A DNA stretch of 62,000 nt from Zygnema cylindricum (Eukaryota > Streptophyta > Zygnematophyceae > Zygnematales > Zygnemataceae). Position 1 is the stretch's first letter, and the number at the start of each line of letters is the position of its first letter. The notes below the pieces were generated by a model. It searched no databases, was not told the DNA's origin, and worked only from the letters and a program-made list of their open reading frames with translations. Where the stretch lies: NCBI GenBank assembly GCA_037447655.1, contig JBBHKE010003044.1, positions 1-62,000 of the forward strand. Reading direction: 5' to 3'. Of this stretch, positions 1 to 20,983 are shown in pieces. The translations under genes were made by a program, and so were the position numbers.

Positions 1-550
1 AGAGAGAGAAACAAATAGGGACAGAGCCAAACAAAGAGTCAAAGAGCTAGACAGAGGGAGAGATAGATGGGCAGACGGACAAAAAAACAAACAAACAGAC
101 AGACAGAGACAGACAGGTAGACATGCAGATGGACAGAGACAAACATAAAGAAAAGGAGACAAAAAGAACAAGAGACAGAGAGACGGAGAGACAAGACAGA
201 CGGATAGAGAGACAAATAGAGTGGTAGAAGGAGAGACCGACAAAGAGACAGACGTAGAAATACAGATAGGCAGAGAGACAAACAGACAGACAGACAGAGA
301 AAAAGACAGAAAAGCAGACAGAATGACAGGCAGAGAGCTAAACAGAGGGGCAGAGATTTGAAATGACAATGGAAAATTTTCTGGAAATTATTAAATCGAC
401 CTCAATTTCCACGAGAAACTCGAACGAGAAGAATTTCCGAATCTGGAGGAGTTGGTTTTGCAGGATAATACTGAGAGGCAAGACACAAATACAGACAAAC
501 AAACACAGAATGTACACAGAGAGACAAAAACAAAAACAGAGATAGACCAA
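1..550. repeat. low-complexity purine/A-rich tract
   Basis: The plus strand is almost purely (A/C/G) with degenerate GACAGA, GAGACA and AAACAGAC units and few T residues. The apparent minus-strand reading frames here are Ser/Leu/Cys-rich products of this bias. No gene is supported. Confidence 0.75.
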
Positions 551-2998
551 AAGATTAACAAACCAATAGACAAGACATAGTGACGTACGGACAGTGGGAC
601 GAACGACATGTCTGCGTTAAGTAACACATATATCTCAATTTTAATTCCTCGTGCTGTAATTTTTTTTTGTTTTTATGGTCATCTTTTGTTTTTATGGTCC
701 AATTGTAGTATTGTAGTCATATGTTATGTGACCGATGTTGAATCTTTGTGTTTTATAGAGGTTTCTGCAATATTCCGCGAGTAATCTGCTTGAATTTATG
801 TTTTAGATTATTTTATTCTCAGGGCTGTCAAGATTTTTGGTTGTTTGGGCATTTCTTTGGATGAGTTTTTCGTATTCAAGAGAGTTTCTCGTATTCAAGG
901 TCCCAAAGAGCCTTGCCCATCTTGTCCTTGTGCGTTTTATTATTAAGGTAAGTTGAAAGTACTTTACAACATGTGCGAGTTTCCATTCTCTTATGTTTCA
1001 CTACTCTAGTTAACGGTTTACAGATATTTTCCAAATCTCAACATTCTTCGTAAATCTTAGAGAATATTAGAGAAGCTTCTTTCAGGTAACACCTGGTGAT
1101 ATATGTTCATCTCTCTAAGATTTTAGCGGCTTGTTTTCTTTTGATTACTTTGGTAGTCTGACCCTTTTTGCCGATCCATTCCTTTCCTACTCCTTTGTTC
1201 ATCACCATTTCCATAAACTGTACCACCAAGTTCATTTAAATTTCTATTCTTTTGCAATTATACATTAGCTTTGCTTTCAAGTGTCAAGGTTTCTGGCTTT
1301 CTTCATTCCCACTCAGATTTTCAACCGTTTCGCTTTCATGACAAACATCACATACTAAAAGGTCAACAAAGGGCAGGAACGAAAATCAAAAAATCTAACT
1401 GATCAAGTCACCATCACAAAAAGCACAGTTACCACAAGATTATTTATCTCATGGAACATATCCAAAATAATAAGATTGTTGAGACACCAAATCTTAAAAT
1501 GCTTAAACAGTCCTTGAATTGTGACTTTGCTATGATAAGGCATAAATCATTAAAAGCTAATGATAAATTAATAAAACACCATCATACTAACACAAACACC
1601 AACAATTGGAAATAATCAAAGGAAAAGGCTGTTTACACTTATTCCCATATCCCAAATCCAATATTTAAAACAAAAGACACCTTGTTTTTCAAAAACCTCA
1701 TTCCTCCCAAACAAAAAAACCTAACAGAAATTCTAACAAACACACTTACAACAGTTGACATATTTCCCCAACCTTATTTCAAATTTGTCCCATAGAAATA
1801 AACTTCTCAAATTCTTTGCCCCGCACCTTCCTTTTTTTGTCTCTAATGTATACCAACTTCAGAACCTTATTTTTTCTTGGTATGCCATTTTTTTATACCA
1901 TTTTAAAAATCCACATTTTTTTGTGTACCACTTTAACAGACAACAGGCAGTTAGACAAGAGGATGTAAGAGGGAGACAAAAAGAAAAGAGGCACAAAAAG
2001 ACAAACCTCAAGTTTTGAAAAGAAAAAACAAAAAAATTTACCAAAATAGTTTTGTCCAGAAAGTTTCCAAGAAAGGACATTGCTTGCCATTATCAGTGAC
2101 AGCCCTCTCTTGAAAGAAGGTCTTCCTCCCTCTCCTAAACAAAGTTTCCTCTCCCTCCCTTCCCTTCAAACGTTTTCCTTCCTTCCCTTCCTTCCGTAGA
2201 TCTCCCTTTTTCGAGGGACTAAAAATCACAAAAAACCACAAAATATGACGCATTTCCGACCAATAAAAGAAGCCGAAGGAGAAATTCTGTAACATCTACA
2301 ATACTTCCCAACCGACCTTTCTTTTTTTTTTTCTTCCCCCTAATTTGTTACCCCTTTTCCTAAAGTCAATAAACCAAAGACGACGAAAAAAGACGAAAAA
2401 AGACAAAAAAAAGACGACGACGACGAACGCGGTGAGAAAAGGACAACAAAAAAAAGGACGAAAAAAAAGAAAAAAACAAGCAGCTGTCTTTGAAATAAAC
2501 AAAAGTAATAGCGGCCCTTAACATCCAAAATACAGAACTTATGCACAGGAGCTGATTTACTGGACTGCATTTGCTTCCTTCCAGCTTGCACCGACTCTCG
2601 CCCTCTCCCACTCCCTCCCCCCCCACGCCCTCTCCCACTCTCTCCCTCTCTCCCTCTCCCTCTTTCCCTCTCCCTCCCCCTCTCCTGCTCCCTCTCCCTC
2701 CACCTCTCGATCTCCCTCCGCCTCTCCCTCTCCCTCTCTCTCTACACTCCACCCAACAATTTGCCCAGCCTGAACCTATGCTTCTTTAGAGTCAGGGGGG
2801 TTTTCCTTCCCTTCTCTCTCTCTCTCTCTCCTTCCTCACAGGGCCCTAAGACAGACTCATAACTGCCCTAAAAAAATCACGGGCCCTGATAGCTGTATCC
2901 CATTACCATAACGGAAACTGTCCCATAAACTGTCCATAGAAAGGCCCCAAAAGGTAGCCTCACATATAATATAATGGGGTAGGAGGAAGGAAAAAAAC
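551..2998. other. region downstream of the kinase gene, no gene recognised
   Basis: This stretch lies 3' of the minus-strand kinase stop codon, so its right end is probably 3' UTR. It is AT-rich up to about 2050, then has A-rich and pyrimidine-rich blocks (2586-2760 CCCTCT-type, 2812-2831 CT repeat). One stretch at 823-948 is bounded by CAG and GTAAGT and is open in two frames, but I recognise nothing in it. I see no other coding signal. Confidence 0.5.
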
Positions 2999-12425
<9,427 letters not shown>

Positions 12426-12981
12426 AGACCACACCAAATGCGGGGGACTCGCGACGAAGGACGAGGGACGGGACGTGACGCGAGCGGAGGGTGTGGAGGG
12501 TGGGAGAGGCGGTGGAGGAGTTTGGGAAAGACTGAGGGAGGGAGAGGGAGAGAGGGGGGAAGAGAGGGAAGAAGGGAAGAAGGGAAGAAGGGAAGAAGGG
12601 AAGAGAGGGAAAGAGAGGGGAAAGAGGGCTCTGGCTGGGACCTCAAACGATCGCGGCTTTGGACGGCCGACAGAGCGACCGACTGAGCGACAGAGATCTT
12701 GCCTCTCTCTCTCTCTGTCTAAGTGCTTAAATAAATTTCTCTCTCTGTTTCTATGCCTCTCTCTGTCTAGAAGGATTTCTCTCTGTGTCTGTCTCTCTCT
12801 CTCTACGTCTTTACATGAACTTCTCTCTCCCTCTCTCTATTGCTCGCTTTTGTCGTTTTCCACCTGCTTTTTCTCTCTTTCTGACCGCTCCTTTGTTACC
12901 TCCTTCAGGTCCTTTCTTAAGTTTCCCGTTTCTAAATTATTTCTTTGTTTCTACCTCTCCCAGACGCAGACAAATAAAGTG

Positions 12982-12989
12982 TGACGTCA
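12982..12989. promoter_or_regulatory. TGACGTCA palindrome (bZIP/TGA-type site)
   Basis: A perfect 8-bp palindrome about 560 bp upstream of the kinase ATG. TGACGTCA is a known high-affinity site for bZIP factors, including plant TGA proteins. Function is inferred. Confidence 0.55.
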
Positions 12990-13071
12990 CTAATCCTCGG
13001 CCAGTCACCGTCTTCTTCTACCTTCTCTCTCCAAAAAGAGCTTTACAACACACGTCTTAGGCTGTGTCTGA

Positions 13072-13079
13072 TGACGTCA
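13072..13079. promoter_or_regulatory. second TGACGTCA palindrome
   Basis: An identical palindrome 90 bp further upstream. Two exact copies so close together are unlikely by chance, which supports a role for the pair. Confidence 0.55.
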
Positions 13080-13517
13080 GCCTCTGAAACCAGGCCGAAG
13101 CCGCTCATTTCAGGTAAAACAAAACCAATAAACAACAAATACGACAAAATACACCAGGATCTGCCTCAGGAGACAGCTTTAGGGTTTCTTGATTCGAACA
13201 GACGGCCTTTCTCCAGGTCTCTTTAAAAGGGACATCCCACCCTAGAGAAACCCTAAAATAAGAAACGCGGGATGCTAACACATCCGTACGATGGCCATGG
13301 TTCTAAAATTCCGGCAGATAGCCGCAAGATTCGACCAATAAAACGACTGCAAGGAGCTCATACGCTCCTTCCTTGCAAAGCTGCCATAGTTTTTTTTTTT
13401 TTTTCTTTTCCAAAACAAAACACCTAACCTATTTTCTACTCCAAAGCGTATGAAATTTGTCTGCCGGCAGGAGCCACCGGCTACCACATCACCGTGATAA
13501 ATCGTCACAGTACAGTA

Positions 13518-13730
13518 CAGTACACCGTGAATCGCTATTAGTGTTCGTGTTTTTTTCTCCGTACACACTGTCCAATTGTGGATCTGACGGTTTCGATTGA
13601 AAGGTAAGATTCTCAGCATCCGATTGGCGGTCTCAAATTGAAAATTGGACAAGTGTGTACGCAGAAAAGATGTTTTGAGTGGCGAAAATTTATTAACCCT
13701 AATAGAGTAATAGCGATTCAAGGTGTAATG
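13518..13730. mobile_element. foldback MITE, 213 bp, TA target duplication
   Basis: The left end CAGTACACCGTGAATCGC and right end (inverse) CATTACACCTTGAATCGC are flanked by TA (13516-13517 and 13731-13732). The inverted repeat continues inward (GTGTACGGAGAAAA against GTGTACGCAGAAAA), leaving a small loop. TA duplication and size fit a non-autonomous Tc1/mariner-type element. No transposase is present. Confidence 0.8.
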
Positions 13731-13732
13731 TA

Positions 13733-14348
13733 GCATGAGGGAACGGCTACACCGTCCGTTAAACCGTTTACGGTGATGTGCCGCTCTCCGTTGGATCTAA
13801 GTCGGTTCTGATTTAGCATTGATCCATACTATTTTATGTTTCATGACAACATGTGATGGACCTCCTAACGGTTACATGTCTGTTGCTATCATGAGTGCGG
13901 ATTCAAAAACACACTGGATTTGAGTTTATTGGGTCCACACTATTTAGGGTAAACTGGTAAAGTTGGACGCTTTGTAAATTGCAGTACAGAATTCAGGTGC
14001 AGAAAGTACACTACAGTACAGTACTGTACCATACGGTAATATATCGTTTGAAATGTCCTTCTTTGTCTGGGGGTTGGATATTCGTACGAGGTTACAGTAC
14101 CGCACAGCCACATATGTGACGGTTCGGATTTAGTGTAATGTCAGCGCACTCGTCCAGCAAAGAATGCGTCCACGTGCCCCTGAAGTCAATTCTTTTTAGT
14201 CACCCCGCGTTAAAACTCATAATAACCCTTGTGTGCACGCTATTTGCAAACACGCTAGTGGCAAAAGCGGAGTAGGACTGCGATATGACATCCGTGACGC
14301 TGGTCATAGACGTGACTGAAACGTGACAGAACGCGAACGTTACAAGTA
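13733..14348. other. spacer between two MITEs, no gene recognised
   Basis: The DNA is rich in GTAC and ACAGTAC motifs. No coding signal or RNA gene was recognised. Confidence 0.45.
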
Positions 14349-14911
14349 CAGTACACCGCGAATCGTTATTACTTATTAGTGTCAAAGTTTAAATAGTGTT
14401 GAAGAAAATTTACCGTACTTGACGCTAATTAAGAATTTGAAAATTTTCAAAAAAAAGGTGCATTCTAACTTCGGCGTTAATGCTAATTTAGGAACAGCAA
14501 AAATGAAATATTCTCCGTACGATTATATACATTGATATATGAATCCGTACAAAATATCAGAAATCGTACGCCGTCGCGAATTTAAAATATCCGTACATGT
14601 CATACTAATTTACGTGTCAGTATAATCCCGTTTTGTGAGCGCACGTTCCTATGAGTGCGCGTCTGATTTAATTCATTTTTGTAAAATTTTCACTTGAAAA
14701 GGTACATTTATGTACGGTCTGACATAGACCGTACACCACAGTATTTATAACTTATTGTACTTTCATTCTTTACGCTATTTTGTACGGTACCTTAATTAAC
14801 GTCAAGGAAAAATTAAAATGATGTATCCTATTTGAGGAAAAAAATCAAAATCTGAAGAACCCAAATTAGTGACTTTGACACTAATGAGTAATAACGATTC
14901 GCGGTGTACCG
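14349..14911. mobile_element. MITE of the same family, 563 bp
   Basis: About 40-bp terminal inverted repeats begin CAGTACACCGCGAATCG on the left and CGGTACACCGCGAATCG on the right (inverse) and run to AGTGTCAAAGT. The left flank is TA, the right flank TT, so the duplication is imperfect. The termini match the 13518 element; the interior differs and encodes nothing recognisable. Confidence 0.8.
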
Positions 14912-15694
14912 TTTAGTTCGAAATTTAAGCTCGCATTATTTTCGTAGAAAAATATATATTAATGTACGGTGATAATAACTGTAACTCGCCGGTATTCGGC
15001 AAGAGGTTGAAGCCGTACAATTGCGGGAAACCTTCGCCATTCTGCATGTAAAGTTTCCGAAGGGAAACACTATTTTAGAAGACACGTGTGTTGCAGCGCG
15101 CAAAATATTTTGACAATAAATACAAATAAGTACATATATCGTACATAAATGGTACAATTCAACGGCTAAAAATACTGACTACGTTTGATCTGTAAAAAGT
15201 AAAAATCTTCATGTATCTCACGGTCGGCTAACATATTACCGCGGGACAAATCGAATCTTTCAGGTGAAATTAAGGAACCGGTAGAACTGACACGTGGAAA
15301 CATAATGTCTAGCAGGCCCGGGTTCTTCTCACCCACTAATGAAAGTACAGGTAAGTACTGTAGTTTACGTCAGCGAGAATTGTAGCGTACTTAAAAGGAA
15401 AAATTCGATGGTATCGATTCGCGACAAATTCGCAAAAAATATCATCGGGACCCAAATTGCGCAAAGGTTCATGGACTAGAAACCGTAGGAAATTCCAAGC
15501 CACTCAGGGTTAGACAGCTTACGGACGTGCAGATTTACTCGTACAGTCATTTTATGCTGCGCAGCCCGTTCTTTGCGCATCCCAAAACCTTTCTGTACAA
15601 AATCTTGTCGTTTGTAGGTTTAATGGAATACGATTTGATCGTACACACTTTCGTCGCGATTTACGGGTCTTAAGTTTGTCATGTTAGGACCATA
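14912..15694. other. spacer, no gene recognised
   Basis: AT-rich DNA with short open frames only. No feature supported. Confidence 0.4.
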
Positions 15695-15986
15695 GTTCAA
15701 AAGTAGGTGAAAGTAGGCCCATACAATATGCCTATTGTATGCAAAACATACAATATGACCTTAAGACCCATATTGTATTAGGACCTATTCGGACCAATTA
15801 AAACATTCGGACGAAAAATTGGACCAATTAAAACATTCGGACTGAAAATTTTTGTTTACACCGTCAGACGATTGGACGGTCGCTGATCAAAGCAACGATC
15901 TAAGAAGATCACATGAAAAGCCCATAACACAACTTACAATAAAGGCGCCGACCAAAGGCCTACCATAAAAACGCCTACTTTTGAAC
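15695..15986. mobile_element. MITE-like element with GTTCAAAAGTAGG inverted ends
   Basis: CATAGTTCAAAAGTAGGTG at 15691 faces its inverse CGCCTACTTTTGAACTATG ending at 15990, with possible TA duplications at 15693 and 15987. Inside are palindromes on CATACAATATG and a direct ~29-bp repeat (GGACCAATTAAAACATTC at about 15793 and 15822). No coding capacity. Confidence 0.7.
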
Positions 15987-16156
15987 TATGCTTTGGACAG
16001 TGTGACGTCCTTAGATTTTATGTGACGTCGAATGGTGTCCATTCGGTGTGGAAGTCCTCTAGTCTTTGTACATCATACCACTTCTATGTTGAGGCTCCGT
16101 TACGCACTCCGTGCTACGTGTCCTCTTGTGGTGGACTCTTATTATGTTTGTGTGTT

Positions 16157-16369
16157 CAGTGCACCGTGAATCGCTATTAGCGTTAATGTTTTTCATGACA
16201 ATTAAAACATCTTTTCTCCGTACACACATGTCGGATTGACGGTGGGGATTGAAAGGTAAGATTCTCGGCTTCCGATTGGCGGTCATAAATTGAAAATCGA
16301 CAAGTGTATACGTAGAAAATATGTTCTAAGTGGCGAAAAAAATCTTAACCTAAATAGCGATACACAATG
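16157..16369. mobile_element. third copy of the CAGTACACC MITE family
   Basis: It shares the left end CAGTGCACCGTGAATCGC and the interior (GATTGAAAGGTAAGATTCTC and GATTGGCGGTC) with the 13518 copy. The right terminus is eroded (ATAGCGATACACAATG) and the target duplication is no longer visible. Confidence 0.75.
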
Positions 16370-16521
16370 GGAGGGGGGAAACATATATCAACAAAGGGGT
16401 ATCTCCTATATCGACGGGAATGTTTTTCACATTTTCAGCAATCGCTTTATAATACGATAAATGACATGGTATTATAATTTCGCACTTTTTGTACTGATGT
16501 ACATCAACATACATGTCTATG

Positions 16522-17593
16522 TATCGGTAAAAAAATTATCGCGATAACACCGATACCAATAGCTATCAGTTATCAAACGGTCAGAGGTCCCGATATATCG
16601 GTCTGAGACGAACAAATTCCATATCAGCAATTACTTAAAAAAATATAGTATGCATACAATAGTACTTTATAACATACTGTATTATATTTTTGACTTTATA
16701 TAGCGTGGCATGCCACGTATAAAAATCTGTTCCGTCTCTGTTTAACTACAATTTATTACGAACAGCGCAACACATAAACGTTCACAAATTTAAAAGAATA
16801 CTTTATAGATCTAAAACTATAGTACCGGAACCATAGTTTTTCGTGCGATTTTCTCCATTTTTCCCGATTTCTACGAATCGTTCGTGACTTCTAAAAAAAT
16901 CACAAAAAACGCAGAGTACTCTTTTTCCGATAAATCAACGAGAAATGTATGGTTTTTTACAGAAATAAATGGACATTGACGAAAAGATACGTTGCACTTT
17001 GTAGTACTTTCTGGCCGGTTATCAGAACTAGAATTTTACGGCAGTTTACAAAATTCTACCAACAAACTGTTGAACATGAAACATGAAAAGGACGGCGGAC
17101 ACAAAGTACAACGGACGCAAAATAACATTCTGCGCGCTGCCGAAATCGAACGGACGACTTAGAATGAGAAAATACGAGCAGACGGCCAACGTGAGCGCTA
17201 GCATCCCAGAATTGCTCTTTTGGCAGCTTATGCCAAAAAAGCCGACAGATTGACACGTGGCATGTCTCCAGTGGATCCCAAGGAAGAAAGAAAGAAAGTC
17301 ATGGCGTCCTAGGTGAAAGGTACATCGCTTTTACTAGATTCGTACTGAAACCGTACAAACCTCATTGCGGCTACTGTACTTTCTGTGTTTGTGCAATTGT
17401 ATGTACAACGGTACATTATAATGATCTGATTGATAGACAACTCAGTAGATAGGGGTTGTGGGTAGGGCGAGTCCGGTTGACTATAATACAATACACGTAC
17501 ATCTGAGTGTACTGACCGTACATTGATTGTACCGTCCGTACAGATATGGTCGATAGTTATCGATATCAGTGTTATCCGCGTTAATAACCGATA
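16522..17593. mobile_element. ~1.07-kb TIR element with TATCGGT...GATAACAC ends
   Basis: The left arm (16522-16570) carries TATCGGTA, then CGCGATAACACCGATA and CTATC. The right arm (17541-17593, inverse) carries TATCGGTTA, CGCGGATAACACTGATA and CTATC. Arms are ~45-50 bp with indels. The interior has open frames no longer than 66 codons and no recognised transposase, so it looks non-autonomous. Confidence 0.55.
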
Positions 17594-18462
17594 AATATCG
17601 GCAACTTATCGGCGATAACACGGATAACTAGTGTTGGGTATCAATTAAATTCATATCGCGATAATTTTGATATTCGATATATCGAATATCGATCGAGCAG
17701 AATCCTCGATATATCGTACCAAGACAATCATAAATAATCTTGATATATATCGCGATATTGTCAAGCTCGTATACTTCACAAGCACCTTTTTATATCACCA
17801 AGGATTTCCGGGCCTTTTTCCCTTTGTACGGTCATTAGAGTATGAAGAAAGGAGTGCACCCAGCTGGACATAATCCTTTCTATTTACCAAACTAATTGGA
17901 ACACACTTTATCTCGCGCCTAACAGAAGACAGACGACGGAGTTATTTCGCTTTAAAGATTACCATTCTCTTACATGTGACTAGTTGCCACCTGCCCCTGT
18001 GGGGGGGGTTCATTGTGGAAAGCCACGTAACTTTTGGGATAGTCTTGTAGATTTTGCTGTTGGCTGTCAGTAGGATATTAGTGCAGGTCCACCAGATGGG
18101 CAGAGCATTTATTACTTTGAGTCAAAGTTAGGCGTTTCATGTCCATTCAAGACTTTATTGCTCAAGAGTGTATCATAAAAGGACATCTGGCTCCAAATCC
18201 ACCCAGAGCTAGTCGCGTAACTTTTAGCCCAAAATGTAGTACAGTCTCGTTTGTGTTATGTCCATACGATAACAACTTCTGGCCGTTGATTGCCTTCTCG
18301 TATTTCTTTGACTTTGGCACTTGCAGTAGGACAAACTTTGCTTGTATAACACACTTGGGCCCGAAGGAGACACATTGCTTTTTCAGTACTATCTCCTGGG
18401 AGAATTCAATCAATCTTTCTGTTGGAGAATTGTTGAATTGCGTCGTGGACTCTATTGCCATC
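17594..18462. other. region left of retroelement C, no gene recognised
   Basis: 17594-17770 has more ATATCG/CGATAT palindromes, perhaps a second TIR-element fragment. A minus-strand frame at 18482-18162 crosses from the C LTR into flanking DNA; I do not recognise its product. Overlapping frames on both strands make the evidence weak. Confidence 0.4.
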
Positions 18463-19365
18463 TGAAATTCTGTGGTCTCCATTAACCCACAAAATTAGCA
18501 GCCTATGTAAAGCCTTTAGGATAATATTTGCCCCTTTCACTTTCTCACTCAATAAGTGCTGCCCAATTACAGAAATATTCAAACCACTCTCACCCCTGTG
18601 AGAACAAGACTCCCTTGAGTCAAACGAAAAAAAAATCACTAAATTTGTTCCCCTGAGCACTAAGTTATGGTTGGCCAAAGATGGCCTATAAATACAAAAA
18701 GTCATCTAAAGAGAGGAGCCTCAAACATGCTAAGTCCCTTAACTCCTACTCACGAATAACTACTAATCTACCCTAGACCAATCAAAAGAGTGTATAGGAC
18801 AAGAAGGTTTAGTGGCCGATTGTACTTCTTGTACGGCCTTTGTACAACATGGCATTCTAGTGGACACTTGTCAACTTGTGAGCCATCGTTCCTCCTCCCA
18901 TCCTTTCCAGCGTCTAATGACGTGGAGCCATGTGGCAAAGCGCGCTGCTATGTTCGAAAGCCCCCTAAGATTCATTCGAGTTTGGTGGGGGCGACAACGT
19001 TCATCCGATAATGTATTTTACATGGTTAGATTGGCGTACGCGAGCGTCGTTTGATTATAGATGGCGTTTCGTCAATTTTGGTATGTTTAAGTGAAAGTGA
19101 CGTTTCGCGTAACACTTTAATTAATTATCGAACCCCATATGTGTATCGTTTCGTTAACGCCTAAATGGTTAAGACGTATGTCTACAGAGCACTTTGCAGA
19201 CCAAGGTTAAATTCTTGTTTAGGGCAACATTTTGGTAATCTATCAATCTGTCTGCCTGTCTGCTTGTTTCTTTCTAACTATGGCGGCAACCATGGTGAAT
19301 CTCTCTCTCTCAATTCACTCTAGAGTGTAAACTATAAAGTGAATAACAATTACTTCTTTTAAACA
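18463..19365 (-). repeat. 3' LTR of element C
   Basis: About 903 bp, matching 41407-42306 throughout. It starts TGTTTAAAAG after the purine tract ACGGAG and ends AATTTCA. A TATTTATAGG promoter-like site lies at about 18685. A tRNA-like segment in antisense orientation lies at 19153-19218. Confidence 0.85.
19153..19218 (+). other. antisense tRNA-like segment in C LTR
   Basis: CCTAAATGGTTAAGACG resembles the D arm/A box of class II tRNAs (CCGAGTGGTTAAGGCG), and GGTTAAATTCT 36 bp later resembles the B box GGTTCRANTCC. No acceptor stem closes. The second LTR has the same segment at 42098-42165. It is a tRNA-derived relic rather than a tRNA gene. Confidence 0.5.
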
Positions 19366-19378
19366 CTCCGTTTAATTC

Positions 19379-19991
19379 TTAGTCAACTTTTAATTTAAGT
19401 CCACAATTTTCTCAGCAAAATTTTAATTTAGGAGAAGGCACCGGTTTTGTCATCATGTCTGCAATCATCTCGTTATCACTTTTATGAACAAGTTTTATTA
19501 TTTTATCCTCAACCTTTTTCTCTGAAAAAGCTTTGTATTATATCCATATGTTTAGCTTTGAAATGGTGTTTTGGATTAGGTGCGATATAGATAGCAACTT
19601 GATTATCACAAAAGACATTTTGAGTCTCAGTTTTTCATGAACCCAAGTTCTTCGAGTAGAAATTTTACCCACATTAATTCTTTAGTGGCAGCACATGAAG
19701 CCATGTATTCAGCCTCCATAGTGGCTGAGCAACTACTTTTTGGTGTTTGCTACTCAAACAGCATGCACCATATCCAATTTGCAACACATATCCAGTTGTA
19801 CATCGTCTAAAAGGCACATCCCCATAACTGGAATCACTCCAAGTTGTGATGTCACTGTGCTCCCCTCCCAAATGCAACCCTAATTCCCTTGTTCCCACCA
19901 ATTATCTCATCACTCTTTTGGCTGCTTCCTTGTCTGTTTTCTTAGGTTCATTTAGACTTCTACAGAGAACACCTACAGCCGCAGCTATGTC
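19379..19991 (-). pseudogene. RNase H end of element C pol
   Basis: The minus strand reads PDIAAAVGVL, LHLGGEHSDITTWSDSSYGD, RRCTTGYVLQIG and, after frameshifts, the copia RNase H tail ending shortly before the 3' LTR. The upstream half (FMNCTR) continues across B at 32040, which proves that one gene was split. Several frameshifts interrupt it. Confidence 0.8.
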
Positions 19992-19996
19992 CGGAC

Positions 19997-20637
19997 TGTT
20001 GATTTTAGGCGATCTCGGACGATATTTTTTACGGATATCGGAGCGCCTATATTATGTATGGAAATTGGATCGCCGATATTGTACGGACGGTAGGATCGAA
20101 TTGTACGGAATCGAGTGACGATTCCACGACAGACATTTTCGGCGGAAATTTTGATGCATATTTGAGAGCGGCCACTAACGGCTGACATTACCTATTTTGG
20201 CGTGTAGTCATTGGACCACACGATACACACATTCAGCATTCAGATTGTAGTGCACATGTACAAATCGCAAACATTCCACAGGAAGAGATCATCTCTCTTA
20301 GAACAAGCTTTCATTGCAATTTGGTAGGCAATGATGTGCAACAGGTTTATTCATAGAAAACATCATTGTACAGAGATCATAGAGATTAGACGAATATTTA
20401 TTGAAGGAGAATCCAACTTAATTAGGTAGAGAATGTCCAAGAGACAATTTTAATTCCTACTTTTATAATTCCATTTAAAGCTGCCTAAACCTGCCTCAAT
20501 CTATTGTCTACATCTATTTCTACTCCCATCTCTTAACCCTTTGTGAGCCACATAACGACACTACTTTCTAATGTATGTTCTAGGCCTATCTACTTTAGCC
20601 CTCGGCTAGGGGCTAAGGTGAGCACCTAAAACAAAGA
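19997..20637 (+). repeat. left LTR of element B
   Basis: It begins TGTTGATTTTAGGCGATCTC and ends AAAACAAAGA. The right LTR matches along its length with scattered differences. The end is AAGA, not the usual CA, in both copies. Confidence 0.85.
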
Positions 20638-20651
20638 GGTTATGGGCCCAC
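20638..20651 (+). promoter_or_regulatory. primer-binding site of element B
   Basis: GGTTATGGGCCCAC directly follows the LTR and is complementary to the initiator tRNA-Met anticodon arm. The ATG here is followed after three codons by TAA, so it does not start an ORF in this element. Confidence 0.7.
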
Positions 20652-20983
20652 TATAATATTGGTGCCCTGTGTGTCTTCAAGGTCCATAGAGTAGAGGAGT
20701 CGAGGGCAGGCAAATCCGAGCAGTAAGTCCACAGCGACGTCACCATCAATACCTGCAGATGCTGTAGAGGCAGCAAACACAAATCCTGATAAGAACGATT
20801 TCATCGGAAACCGCGCCTCTCAGACAAAAGACCAAACATTCTGTTAAGGGGAGATCATGAGGGACGATGCCAACAATACGGCATGGTCAAAGAAGATGAA
20901 AGAGACGACATGAAAAGCTAAGGAGAGCTCACGAAGCGCGAAAGACGACCACAACTCAGTTAGAAGCGCAGAGGAGTAGATCA

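Larger units (their letters stand above)
12426..13260 (-). promoter_or_regulatory. likely 5' UTR and promoter of the kinase gene
   Basis: Directly upstream of the ATG the transcript strand is CT-rich (GGGAAGAA units on the plus strand, 12553-12615), as in many plant 5' leaders. Beyond about 12690 the bias flips. A TATTTAA-like element lies near 12733 and two TGACGTCA palindromes lie at 12982 and 13072. The transcription start was not determined. Confidence 0.45.

Noticed and set aside
823-948. Possible plus-strand exon between CAG and GTAAGT
   Set aside because: Two frames are open for about 40 codons, but neither resembles a known protein and no neighbouring exons were found.
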